The notes beneath the pieces are model-generated. The model ran no database searches and was not told the origin of the DNA. It was given only the letters and a program-made list of their open reading frames with translations. Position numbers and translations under genes: made by a program. A stretch of DNA of 11,032 nucleotides from Fimbriimonadaceae bacterium (lineage in GTDB: Bacteria > Armatimonadota > Fimbriimonadia > Fimbriimonadales > Fimbriimonadaceae): assembly GCA_947447315.1 (NCBI GenBank), contig CANFJD010000065.1, forward strand, positions 1 to 11,032. Direction: 5' to 3'. Position 1 is the stretch's first letter; the number at the start of each line of letters is the position of its first letter. Below, piece by piece: positions 5,170-11,032 of the stretch.

Positions 5170-7947
5170 GTGACGCGACCGCTCGTTTCCGCGGCCCTGC
5201 TGGTGATACTGATGAGCAATTCTGGGGCATCTGACCGCGCGGTATCCGCGACAATCGCCCGAGATCTGCGGTGCGAGTTTCGCACGAACCCGCTGGGAGT
5301 GGATGCGGAGCACCCGCGCCTCAGCTGGACGCTGGAGAATTCGGGGCCCGGGCGGGGAATTAAGCAGCGGGCGTACCGCATACTGGTGGCGTCGTCGTTG
5401 GACCAGTTGGCTCGCGATCACGGGGACCTATGGGATTCGGGCCGTAGGGAGAGCGCGGAGCAGAACAATATTCCCTATGAAGGGTCACCCTTGCGACCGG
5501 AAACCCGGTGTTACTGGAAAGTGCAGGTTTGGGATGATTCGGCGGTTCCTCACTGGAGCGCGGTTGGTCAATGGGAGATGGGCCGGATTCGCCCGGAGAA
5601 CTGGGTTGGTAAGTGGCTTAATGATGGTCGACCGACTCCCGCATCGGACGCTGAATTCTACAAAGAAGATCCGGCACCCCGATTTCGACGCGAGTTTCGG
5701 GTTCAAAAGCCGTTGGTACCGGCTCGGCTTTACATCAGCGGTCTTGGCTACTACCAAGCCAGTCTGAACGGCGCTCGGGTGGGGGATCACGTGCTCGATC
5801 CTGGTTGGACCAACTTTGGCAAGAAGGTCTATTACAGCGTTTATGATGTGACTCGCCAACTGAAGGCGGGCGAAAACTGTCTGGGCGTTGAGTTGGGGAA
5901 CGGCTGGTACAACCCGCTCCCGCTCCGACTTTTTGGGTCGTTCAATCTGCGGGATCACCTGGCGATCGGGCGGCCCCGGTTTATTGCGAAACTTCGGCTG
6001 GACTATCAGGATGGGTCATCGGAGACGGTGATGTCCGACAGCAAATGGCGCACGGGCGCCGGCCCGGTGCGGCAAAACAACATCTACCTGGGGGAGTGGT
6101 TTGACGCTCAGCAGGAGACGCCAGGGTGGGACCGGGTTGGTTTCAATGATTCGGCATGGGCCGCACCGGGAACTGCCACCGAGCCGATTGGAAGATTGGA
6201 AGCACAGCCGCTGCCTCCGGTTCGGGTGACCGAAGAATGGTCGGCGGTGAAATTCACCGAGCCCCGACCGGGCGTGCTGATCTACGATTGCGGGAAGAAT
6301 TTTGCCGGTTCGGTGCGGGTGAAACATGCCCTGCCGCGGGGCACCGTTGTTCACTTGCGGTACGGCGAACTGCTGCATCCCGATGGAACTCTGAACCCGA
6401 TGACGAGCGTAGCCGGACAGATTAAGGGAACGCGTAAAGAGACGGGCGAGAGCATCGGGGGACCGGGAGCGCCGCCGATTGCTTGGCAAACAGATACGTT
6501 CGTGGCTCGCGGCGGAGAAGACAGTGTTACACCCCGGTTTACGTTCCACGCCTTTCGTTACGTGGAGATAACGGGACTGCCGAGTCCGTTGCCCGTCTCG
6601 AATGTCACGGCGATGCGCCTGAATTCGGACGTGGAAACCGCGGGCGCTTTTGAATGTTCCAACCCGCTGCTCAACGAGATTCAGGAGATGTGCCGACGTA
6701 CGTTCCTTTCTAACATTTTTAGCGTGCAATCCGACTGTCCGCACCGCGAGCGGTTGGGCTACGGCGGCGATATCGTGGCGACGAGCGAGGCCTTCATGAG
6801 CAACTTTGATATGGCCACCTTTTACGCGAAAGCGGTGGAGGACTGGTCGGAAAGTGCGCGGCCCGACGGCATGCTCACCGACACGGCGCCGTTCATGGGA
6901 ATTCAGTACTGCGGCTTGGCGTGGGCGATGGCGCATCCGCTCCTGATCGATCAACTGTATCGTTACTACGGCAATCGGCAGATTGGAGAGACGGAATACG
7001 CGACGGCTAAGCGGTGGATGGCGTTGGTGGAGAAGCAGTACCCGGACGGAATAGTGACCGACGGTCTGAGCGACCACGAAAGTCTGACCGAGAACCCCTC
7101 GCCGGAGATGGTGACGCCGCTTTACTTTGTGAGTGCAAATCTACTCGCCGATCAGGCGTCGCGACGGCAACTGACGGCAGACGAGACTCCCTATCGCCAG
7201 CTCGCGGAGAAGATTCGCACGGCGTACCGGCGGCAGTTTGTGGATGGCGCGAGCGGGCGAGTGGGTCCCGGAACTCAGGCGAGTCAGGCGTTTGCCTTGT
7301 ATACGGGCATCGTGACGGAGGCCGATCGGCCGAAGGTGCTGGCGTATCTCGTTCAAGAGATTCACGCGCGGAACGATCACCTGAGCACAGGCATTATGGG
7401 GACCAAGTTTATGCTCGATGTTTTGTCGCGTGAAGGGTATGCCGATTTGGCGTACAAAATTGTCACGCAGCCAGACTTTCCGGGTTGGGGCTGGATGCTG
7501 AAGAACGGCGCGACGACGCTTTGGGAGCACTGGGAATACAGCGACAATACGTTCTCCCACAACCACCCGATGTTTGGGTCGGTGAGCCAGTGGATGATGC
7601 AATGGCTCGGAGGAATTCAGCCGGAGACTGATTCGGTAGGGTTTGACCGGATCGTAGTTCGGCCCCAGGTACCGAAAGGATTGGACTGGGTGAAGTCGCA
7701 CTACGACAGCGTTCGGGGGCGAATCGTCAGCAACTGGCAGCGCAGCGAGGATTCGATGCGGTTTAAAATCGAGATCCCGGTGAACACTCAGGCGCGGGTG
7801 GTGTTACCGGTCGACGAAAGTGCGGTGATCACCGAAAGTGGGGTTCCGGTATCGAGCGCGCTCGGCGTGACTCGGGCAAAGGGACGCGGTAATACGGTGG
7901 AGTTAACGGTCGGCTCGGGGCGGTATGAGTTTACGGTTCGGCGCTAG
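5170..7947 (+). CDS. GH78 alpha-L-rhamnosidase
   Basis: Inverting glycosidase that removes terminal alpha-L-rhamnose from glycosides or polysaccharides such as pectin rhamnogalacturonan or flavonoid sugars. At 925 residues it has the usual multidomain GH78 size. Residues 1-21 form a probable signal peptide (ALLVILMSNSGA). An N-terminal beta-sandwich (about 30-145) is followed by the rhamnosidase N domain (about 175-345, with YISGLGYYQASLNGARVGD at 188-206 and LGNGWYN at 242-248), a second beta domain (about 350-485) and an alpha/alpha barrel (about 490-830). Catalytic signatures are present: DCPHRERLGYGGD (522-534) with Asp522, Glu527 and Asp534 matching the known acidic triplet, and TTLWEHW (782-788) with Glu786 matching the further catalytic-site Glu. 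A C-terminal beta-sandwich closes the protein. The GTG start is chosen because the signal peptide begins there. It is the last gene of the same-strand run, and no rhamnose-metabolism gene is nearby. Confidence 0.96.
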   Translation: MTRPLVSAALLVILMSNSGASDRAVSATIARDLRCEFRTNPLGVDAEHPRLSWTLENSGPGRGIKQRAYRILVASSLDQLARDHGDLWDSGRRESAEQNNIPYEGSPLRPETRCYWKVQVWDDSAVPHWSAVGQWEMGRIRPENWVGKWLNDGRPTPASDAEFYKEDPAPRFRREFRVQKPLVPARLYISGLGYYQASLNGARVGDHVLDPGWTNFGKKVYYSVYDVTRQLKAGENCLGVELGNGWYNPLPLRLFGSFNLRDHLAIGRPRFIAKLRLDYQDGSSETVMSDSKWRTGAGPVRQNNIYLGEWFDAQQETPGWDRVGFNDSAWAAPGTATEPIGRLEAQPLPPVRVTEEWSAVKFTEPRPGVLIYDCGKNFAGSVRVKHALPRGTVVHLRYGELLHPDGTLNPMTSVAGQIKGTRKETGESIGGPGAPPIAWQTDTFVARGGEDSVTPRFTFHAFRYVEITGLPSPLPVSNVTAMRLNSDVETAGAFECSNPLLNEIQEMCRRTFLSNIFSVQSDCPHRERLGYGGDIVATSEAFMSNFDMATFYAKAVEDWSESARPDGMLTDTAPFMGIQYCGLAWAMAHPLLIDQLYRYYGNRQIGETEYATAKRWMALVEKQYPDGIVTDGLSDHESLTENPSPEMVTPLYFVSANLLADQASRRQLTADETPYRQLAEKIRTAYRRQFVDGASGRVGPGTQASQAFALYTGIVTEADRPKVLAYLVQEIHARNDHLSTGIMGTKFMLDVLSREGYADLAYKIVTQPDFPGWGWMLKNGATTLWEHWEYSDNTFSHNHPMFGSVSQWMMQWLGGIQPETDSVGFDRIVVRPQVPKGLDWVKSHYDSVRGRIVSNWQRSEDSMRFKIEIPVNTQARVVLPVDESAVITESGVPVSSALGVTRAKGRGNTVELTVGSGRYEFTVRR

Positions 7948-8064
7948 GCTTATTGGTCGTTCGATCTTCATCCAGATTTGGTGACGTGACTGAAGCAGCG
8001 GGATGACCACCTTGGTAGTTAACCGGATGACCATTAGGTGCCGAAATGAGGTCGCCAGCCAGGC
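7948..8064. other. Intergenic spacer with a short direct repeat
   Basis: This gap lies between the GH78 stop and the end of a doubtful small minus-strand ORF, so the flanking genes converge. The nonamer GGATGACCA occurs at 8001-8009 and again at 8025-8033, a 24-bp period. I see no convincing stem-plus-T-tract terminator for either direction. Confidence 0.4.
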
Positions 8065-8250
8065 CTAGGACAACGAGATTGGGAAAAGGGTTTTCAGCTC
8101 TAGCTCCTGATGGAATTGCTCAACGGGCAGGATTTCGATGCCTTCCGGGGTTAACTGGCGGGCATCGACCCGGGCGACGACGATTCCTCGCCGCACGTTA
8201 GGAAGATCGGCGATTATTTCGGCGTGATGAAGGGAACCCTTATTGAACAC
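8065..8250 (-). CDS. Small hypothetical ORF downstream of alaS, start uncertain, possibly a gene remnant
   Basis: I do not recognise this protein. The minus-strand frame is open from a TAG at 8065-8067 up into the end of alaS. The part outside alaS reads like a real polypeptide (GIVVARVDARQLTPEGIEI and PVEQFHQELE), with many C-ending codons as in the GH31 gene on the same strand. The drawn GTG at 8250 gives 61 residues; TTG at 8262 gives 65, and GTG 8382 or ATG 8409 would overlap the alaS 3' end by 74 or 101 nt in another frame. None has a good ribosome site. Both near starts lie inside one arm of the inverted repeat at 8241-8305, so translation could be controlled by that structure, or the frame may be a decayed C-terminal fragment. 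No domain, signal peptide or membrane segment can be named. Confidence 0.35.
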   Translation of the reverse strand: MFNKGSLHHAEIIADLPNVRRGIVVARVDARQLTPEGIEILPVEQFHQELELKTLFPISLS

Positions 8251-8305
8251 AATTCCACTCAAATCGTCAGTGGAGATGACTAAAAGAGTGGATATGTGTT
8301 CAATA
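8241..8305. repeat. Long imperfect inverted repeat with nested inner hairpin
   Basis: Arms 8241-8260 and 8286-8305 are 20 nt each and complementary at 18 of 20 positions, with the two mismatches in the middle. The 25-nt loop itself contains GTCA (8266-8269) facing TGAC (8277-8280). A competing pairing exists: TCCACT at 8254-8259 can pair with AGTGGA in the loop (8269-8274) or with AGTGGA in the far arm (8287-8292). The repeat starts 3 nt after the alaS stop codon in the minus direction. There is no T-run after it on either strand, so it is not a standard intrinsic terminator. It may be an mRNA 3'-end structure, an attenuator for the small ORF, or a small repeated element. It is more AT-rich than its surroundings. 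Confidence 0.8.
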
Positions 8306-8308
8306 CGG

Positions 8309-10993
8309 CTATTTGATCTGACCGGTGAGGATGGTTGCGGCGACGGCGAGAGCCGCTTCGGTTTGGCTAGAGTCTTTACCACCGGCGGTAGCGAAATCCG
8401 GACGGCCACCGCCGCCGCCGCCAGCGACGCGGGCTACTTCACCCACCAGCTTCCCGGCGTGAACGCCGAGTTTGACGGCCTCTGCGCCGGCCTTAGCGGT
8501 GAATGCTACTTTGTCGCCGTTTAGAACCGCACCGACGAAAACTAGGAGCGGATTGGCGGCCACCGCATCATCAATGGCGCTGGTGGCAACTTTGGCGTCC
8601 ATTTCGCCAAAGTTCTGAACCTTCAGGCTCACGGCGCCGATGCTGGTGACGGTAGAAGCCGAGTCGGTTCCCCCGGCGATGAGCTTGCGCTCGATGGCTT
8701 CACGCTTCTGGCGTTCCTCTTTCAGTTGCCCAAGCAACTTATCCACAACTGTGGATAACTCGTGGGGAACTGTCTTGAGAGTGTGGGAAAGGCTGGCTAA
8801 TTGCAGTCGCTCTTGTTGGGCTAACTCGCGAGCGGCGGGACCGGCGACGGCTTCGATACGTCGTATTCCCGATGCGGCGCTGGCTTCGGCCAGAATTCGG
8901 AACGGAAGCACTTCGGCTGAGGTTCGGACGTGGGTGCCGCCACAAAGTTCTCGGCTCGGGCCGACTTCTACCATGCGCACCTTATTGCCGTATTTCTCTC
9001 CGAACAGGGCCATGGCTCCCCGCGCCTTGGCTTCTTCGGGGGTGATGTCGACGTGGGTGATGACGTCGAAGTTGGCCTGAGCAAGTTCGTTGACGCGTTG
9101 CTCGATCTGCTCGCGCTGCTCAGGGGTGAGGGCAGCACCGTGGGTGAAATCGAATCGCAGTCGGTCGGGTCCGACGTAGGAACCGGCCTGAGTAGCATGA
9201 GCCCCTAATGCCTCGCGCAGGGCGAGGTGGAGTAAGTGGGTGCCGGTGTGGTGGGGTTGCGTGCGATTACGTCGGTCGGCGTCTACCCGGGCGAGCACGG
9301 TTTGACCGAGCACGTTGGCGGGTAACTCACGAACGGAATGCCAGTGGATTCCCGCATTCTTGGTCGTTTTATCGACGGCGATCTCTTGGCCATCGGATAA
9401 CTGAAGTGTGCCAGCGTCTCCGGCTTGACCGCCCGATTGAGCGTAGAAGGGCGTCTGGTCGAGCGCAAGCAGGAATCCGTTGGCGACCGGGCGAATGCGG
9501 ACAATGCGACCGGTGGCTTCGAGGGCGGTGTAGCCCAGGAACTCGGTGGTTTCCGGGGCGTCCATGACGGCTTCTTCTTCGGCAACATTGACGTCGCTGT
9601 AAGCCGATTTCTCGCCTTGGGCGCCGCGAGCCAGAGCCTGGGCGGTTTTGAGGGCCCGATCGTATCCTTCAATATCGACCGTGATGTCGTGCTCTCCGGC
9701 GATTTCGACGGTTACCTCGAGTGGGAATCCGTACGTGTCATAGAGTTGGAAAGCTACTTCACCGTCCAGTTCGTTTCGTTCGATCTGTTCGTCGGTGGAT
9801 GTCCAGGCGGCGTCCAGTTCTCGGAGTTCGGCCTCTAGAAGTGTCAGGCCGCGGGCAAGGGTGCGCCGGAACGCTTCTTCCTCGTTCTTAAGGGTTTCGA
9901 CGATGACGCTGCGTTGCTCCTCAAGTTCGGGATACGCATGGCCCATGGCCGCGACGACGCCATCGAACACGCGGTACAGGAATGTGTCTTGGATACCAAG
10001 GGCGCGATCGCCTTTAAGGACCGCGCGGCGAATAAGCCGGCGGAGGACATAGCCCCGACCGGTATTGGAAGGCAAGATGCCGTCGGCGATGCAGAAGGTG
10101 GCGGTGCGGATGTGGTCGGCAATCACGCGGCGGGCAATTGTGGTGGGTCCCTCCACTGGGCCACTCAGCTGATCAATCGCGGCGAAGATGGCGGTGAAGG
10201 CGTCGGTTTCGTAGACGGTGCTTTGGCCGCCGAGGACCATGGCGGTGCGCTCAAGCCCCATGCCCGTATCGATGGATCGGAAGGGGAGATCGGGCATTCC
10301 CGTCTTGCGGTAGCCCTTTTCGAGAGCTTCGCCTTGCCACTCGTACTGAATGAATACGTCGTTCCAGATCTCTACCCAGTTACCGGCGGCGTCATCCGCC
10401 AGCCAATCTTCTCGCGATTGACCGGCAGCGGGGGGCGTACCGTCTCCCACCCAATAAAACATTTCGGAGTTTGGTCCGCAGGGGCCAGGAGGGCCTTTGC
10501 TAAACGAACCGGCGGGCCAGTAGTTGGTTTCTTCGCCCAGGCGAACGACGTGGTGCGCGCCGCACGATTGCCAAAGGGCGGCAGCTTCATCGTCTTCTTC
10601 AAATACGGTGAAGGAGAGGCGGGCCGGGTCGAGTCCAAGCCACTGCGGAGAGGTGAGGAATTCCCAAGAAAATCGGATGGCGTCTTCGCGGAAGTAGTCG
10701 CCGAACGAGAAGTTGCCCAGCATTTCGAAGAAAGTGAGGTGGGTATCGTCGCCCACTTCATCGATGTCGCCCGTTCGTACGCACTTCTGGCAGGTGGTGA
10801 GTCGCGGATGCTCGGGCTTGGCGATGCCGCGGAAATAGGGCTTGAACTGGATCATGCCCGCACCGTTAAAGAGCAGACTGGTATCCAGGCGACCGGTCAC
10901 ATCGTACGGGATCAGCGAACCCGACGGAAACGCCCGGTGCCCCTTAGAAATGAAAAAGGCCAGGTACTTCTCCCGCAGTTCGCGAACAGTCAT
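8309..10993 (-). CDS. alaS: Alanine--tRNA ligase (alanyl-tRNA synthetase)
   Basis: Cytoplasmic enzyme that charges tRNA-Ala with alanine and edits Ser/Gly mischarging. The 894 residues match the usual bacterial length. The class II catalytic core fills about 1-250, with CQKCVRTGDIDEVGDDTHLT (68-87), FFEMLGNFSFGDYF (88-101), GPPGPCGPNSEMFYW (167-181) and motif 3 with DTGMGLERTAMVLGG (242-256). The tRNA-binding helical region follows (about 255-460). The editing domain has its zinc-binding set HxxxH (His582, His586) and CGGTH (Cys684, His688). The C-Ala region ends with the Gly-rich run 858-863 and GRPDFATAGG (863-872). The start is ATG 10993, because the normal N-terminus MTVRELREKYLAFF begins there; the frame continues 12 codons upstream to a GTG at 11029, but that stretch contains the probable promoter. 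Position 175 is Asn where many homologues have Cys or Asp. Two consensus DnaA boxes lie inside the gene. Confidence 0.98.
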   Translation of the reverse strand: MTVRELREKYLAFFISKGHRAFPSGSLIPYDVTGRLDTSLLFNGAGMIQFKPYFRGIAKPEHPRLTTCQKCVRTGDIDEVGDDTHLTFFEMLGNFSFGDYFREDAIRFSWEFLTSPQWLGLDPARLSFTVFEEDDEAAALWQSCGAHHVVRLGEETNYWPAGSFSKGPPGPCGPNSEMFYWVGDGTPPAAGQSREDWLADDAAGNWVEIWNDVFIQYEWQGEALEKGYRKTGMPDLPFRSIDTGMGLERTAMVLGGQSTVYETDAFTAIFAAIDQLSGPVEGPTTIARRVIADHIRTATFCIADGILPSNTGRGYVLRRLIRRAVLKGDRALGIQDTFLYRVFDGVVAAMGHAYPELEEQRSVIVETLKNEEEAFRRTLARGLTLLEAELRELDAAWTSTDEQIERNELDGEVAFQLYDTYGFPLEVTVEIAGEHDITVDIEGYDRALKTAQALARGAQGEKSAYSDVNVAEEEAVMDAPETTEFLGYTALEATGRIVRIRPVANGFLLALDQTPFYAQSGGQAGDAGTLQLSDGQEIAVDKTTKNAGIHWHSVRELPANVLGQTVLARVDADRRNRTQPHHTGTHLLHLALREALGAHATQAGSYVGPDRLRFDFTHGAALTPEQREQIEQRVNELAQANFDVITHVDITPEEAKARGAMALFGEKYGNKVRMVEVGPSRELCGGTHVRTSAEVLPFRILAEASAASGIRRIEAVAGPAARELAQQERLQLASLSHTLKTVPHELSTVVDKLLGQLKEERQKREAIERKLIAGGTDSASTVTSIGAVSLKVQNFGEMDAKVATSAIDDAVAANPLLVFVGAVLNGDKVAFTAKAGAEAVKLGVHAGKLVGEVARVAGGGGGGRPDFATAGGKDSSQTEAALAVAATILTGQIK
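8739..8758. promoter_or_regulatory. Inverted pair of consensus DnaA boxes inside alaS
   Basis: TTATCCACA (8739-8747) and TGTGGATAA (8750-8758) are both exact matches to the E. coli-type DnaA box, face each other, and are separated by 2 nt. The bases encode LSTVVDK of AlaRS (about residues 746-752), in the helical linker after the editing domain. Binding by DnaA is inferred, not shown. Confidence 0.5.
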
Positions 10994-11000
10994 GCTACAG

Positions 11001-11031
11001 ATTATGAAGCCCCTTTGCGAACCGGTCACAA
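11001..11031 (-). promoter_or_regulatory. Probable alaS promoter, leaderless or very short leader
   Basis: On the minus strand CATAAT (11001-11006) is a 5/6 match to TATAAT and ends 7 nt before ATG 10993. A weak -35, TTGTGA (11026-11031), lies 19 nt further upstream. No Shine-Dalgarno exists between the hexamer and the ATG, so transcription would begin at or next to the start codon. Confidence 0.45.
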
Positions 11032-11032
11032 T

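Noticed and set aside
6016..7077. A 353-codon open frame on the minus strand opposite the GH78 gene
   Set aside because: It is wholly antisense to a gene with clear catalytic motifs; the translation is rich in Arg, His and Pro and shows no domain, as expected for a shadow of GC-biased codons.
8001..8033. Direct repeat of GGATGACCA as possible iterons or start of a CRISPR-like array
   Set aside because: Only two copies of 9 bp exist, with no third unit and no flanking gene that would need them.
8241..8305. Inverted repeat as the alaS intrinsic terminator
   Set aside because: The loop is long, the stem is AT-rich with central mismatches, and no T-run follows on the minus strand.
10994..11029. 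A GTG at 11029 as the alaS start, adding 12 residues
   Set aside because: AlaRS proteins begin at the MTVRELREKYLAFF-type segment, and the extra codons contain a good -10 hexamer.

Overview
The window is a piece of bacterial chromosome, moderately GC-rich and densely coded, with no mobile element, CRISPR array, rRNA or tRNA that I can see. The best taxonomic hint is a type IV pilin-like protein with an N-terminal segment typical of the expanded H-X9-DG prepilin families (FPVFAQARERAKRAQC followed by the DYNE region and a C-terminal H-X9-DG). That style is characteristic of Armatimonadota (Fimbriimonas/Chthonomonas-like) and, less closely, Planctomycetes/Lentisphaerae. The assignment is an inference from protein style, not from a marker gene comparison.

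Layout: (1) 1-1408, minus strand: 469 N-terminal residues of a GH31 alpha-glucosidase/alpha-xylosidase-type enzyme that runs off the left edge. (2) 1409-1503: a short divergent promoter region with an operator-like palindrome. (3) 1504-7947, plus strand: five tightly packed genes. They encode a secreted alpha/beta hydrolase with an unusual beta-rich tail, a protein with two GNAT-like acetyltransferase halves, an H-X9-DG pseudopilin, a CE1/dienelactone-hydrolase-like esterase and a large GH78 alpha-L-rhamnosidase. Overlaps of 19 and 11 nt and gaps of 49 and 26 nt make one transcriptional unit plausible. (4) 7948-8308: a small uncertain minus-strand ORF plus a long imperfect inverted repeat directly after the alaS stop. 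(5) 8309-10993, minus strand: complete alanyl-tRNA synthetase gene alaS, with its probable promoter at the right edge.

Read together, GH31, GH78 and two serine hydrolases suggest removal of glycosyl, rhamnosyl and ester groups from plant or microbial polysaccharides or glycosides. No transporter, no TonB receptor and no rhamnose-catabolism gene is in view, so how the products are used cannot be seen. The GNAT protein has no obvious role in that pathway. The alaS gene is housekeeping and probably unrelated to the cassette.

The sequence features that the genes do not explain are: a pair of consensus DnaA boxes in inverted orientation 2 nt apart inside alaS; a nested inverted repeat with two mutually exclusive pairings just after alaS; -10-like hexamers placed so close to several start codons that leaderless or very short-leader mRNAs are suggested; and the extra beta-rich domain on the first hydrolase. 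I found no clear evidence of an entirely new multi-gene system here.
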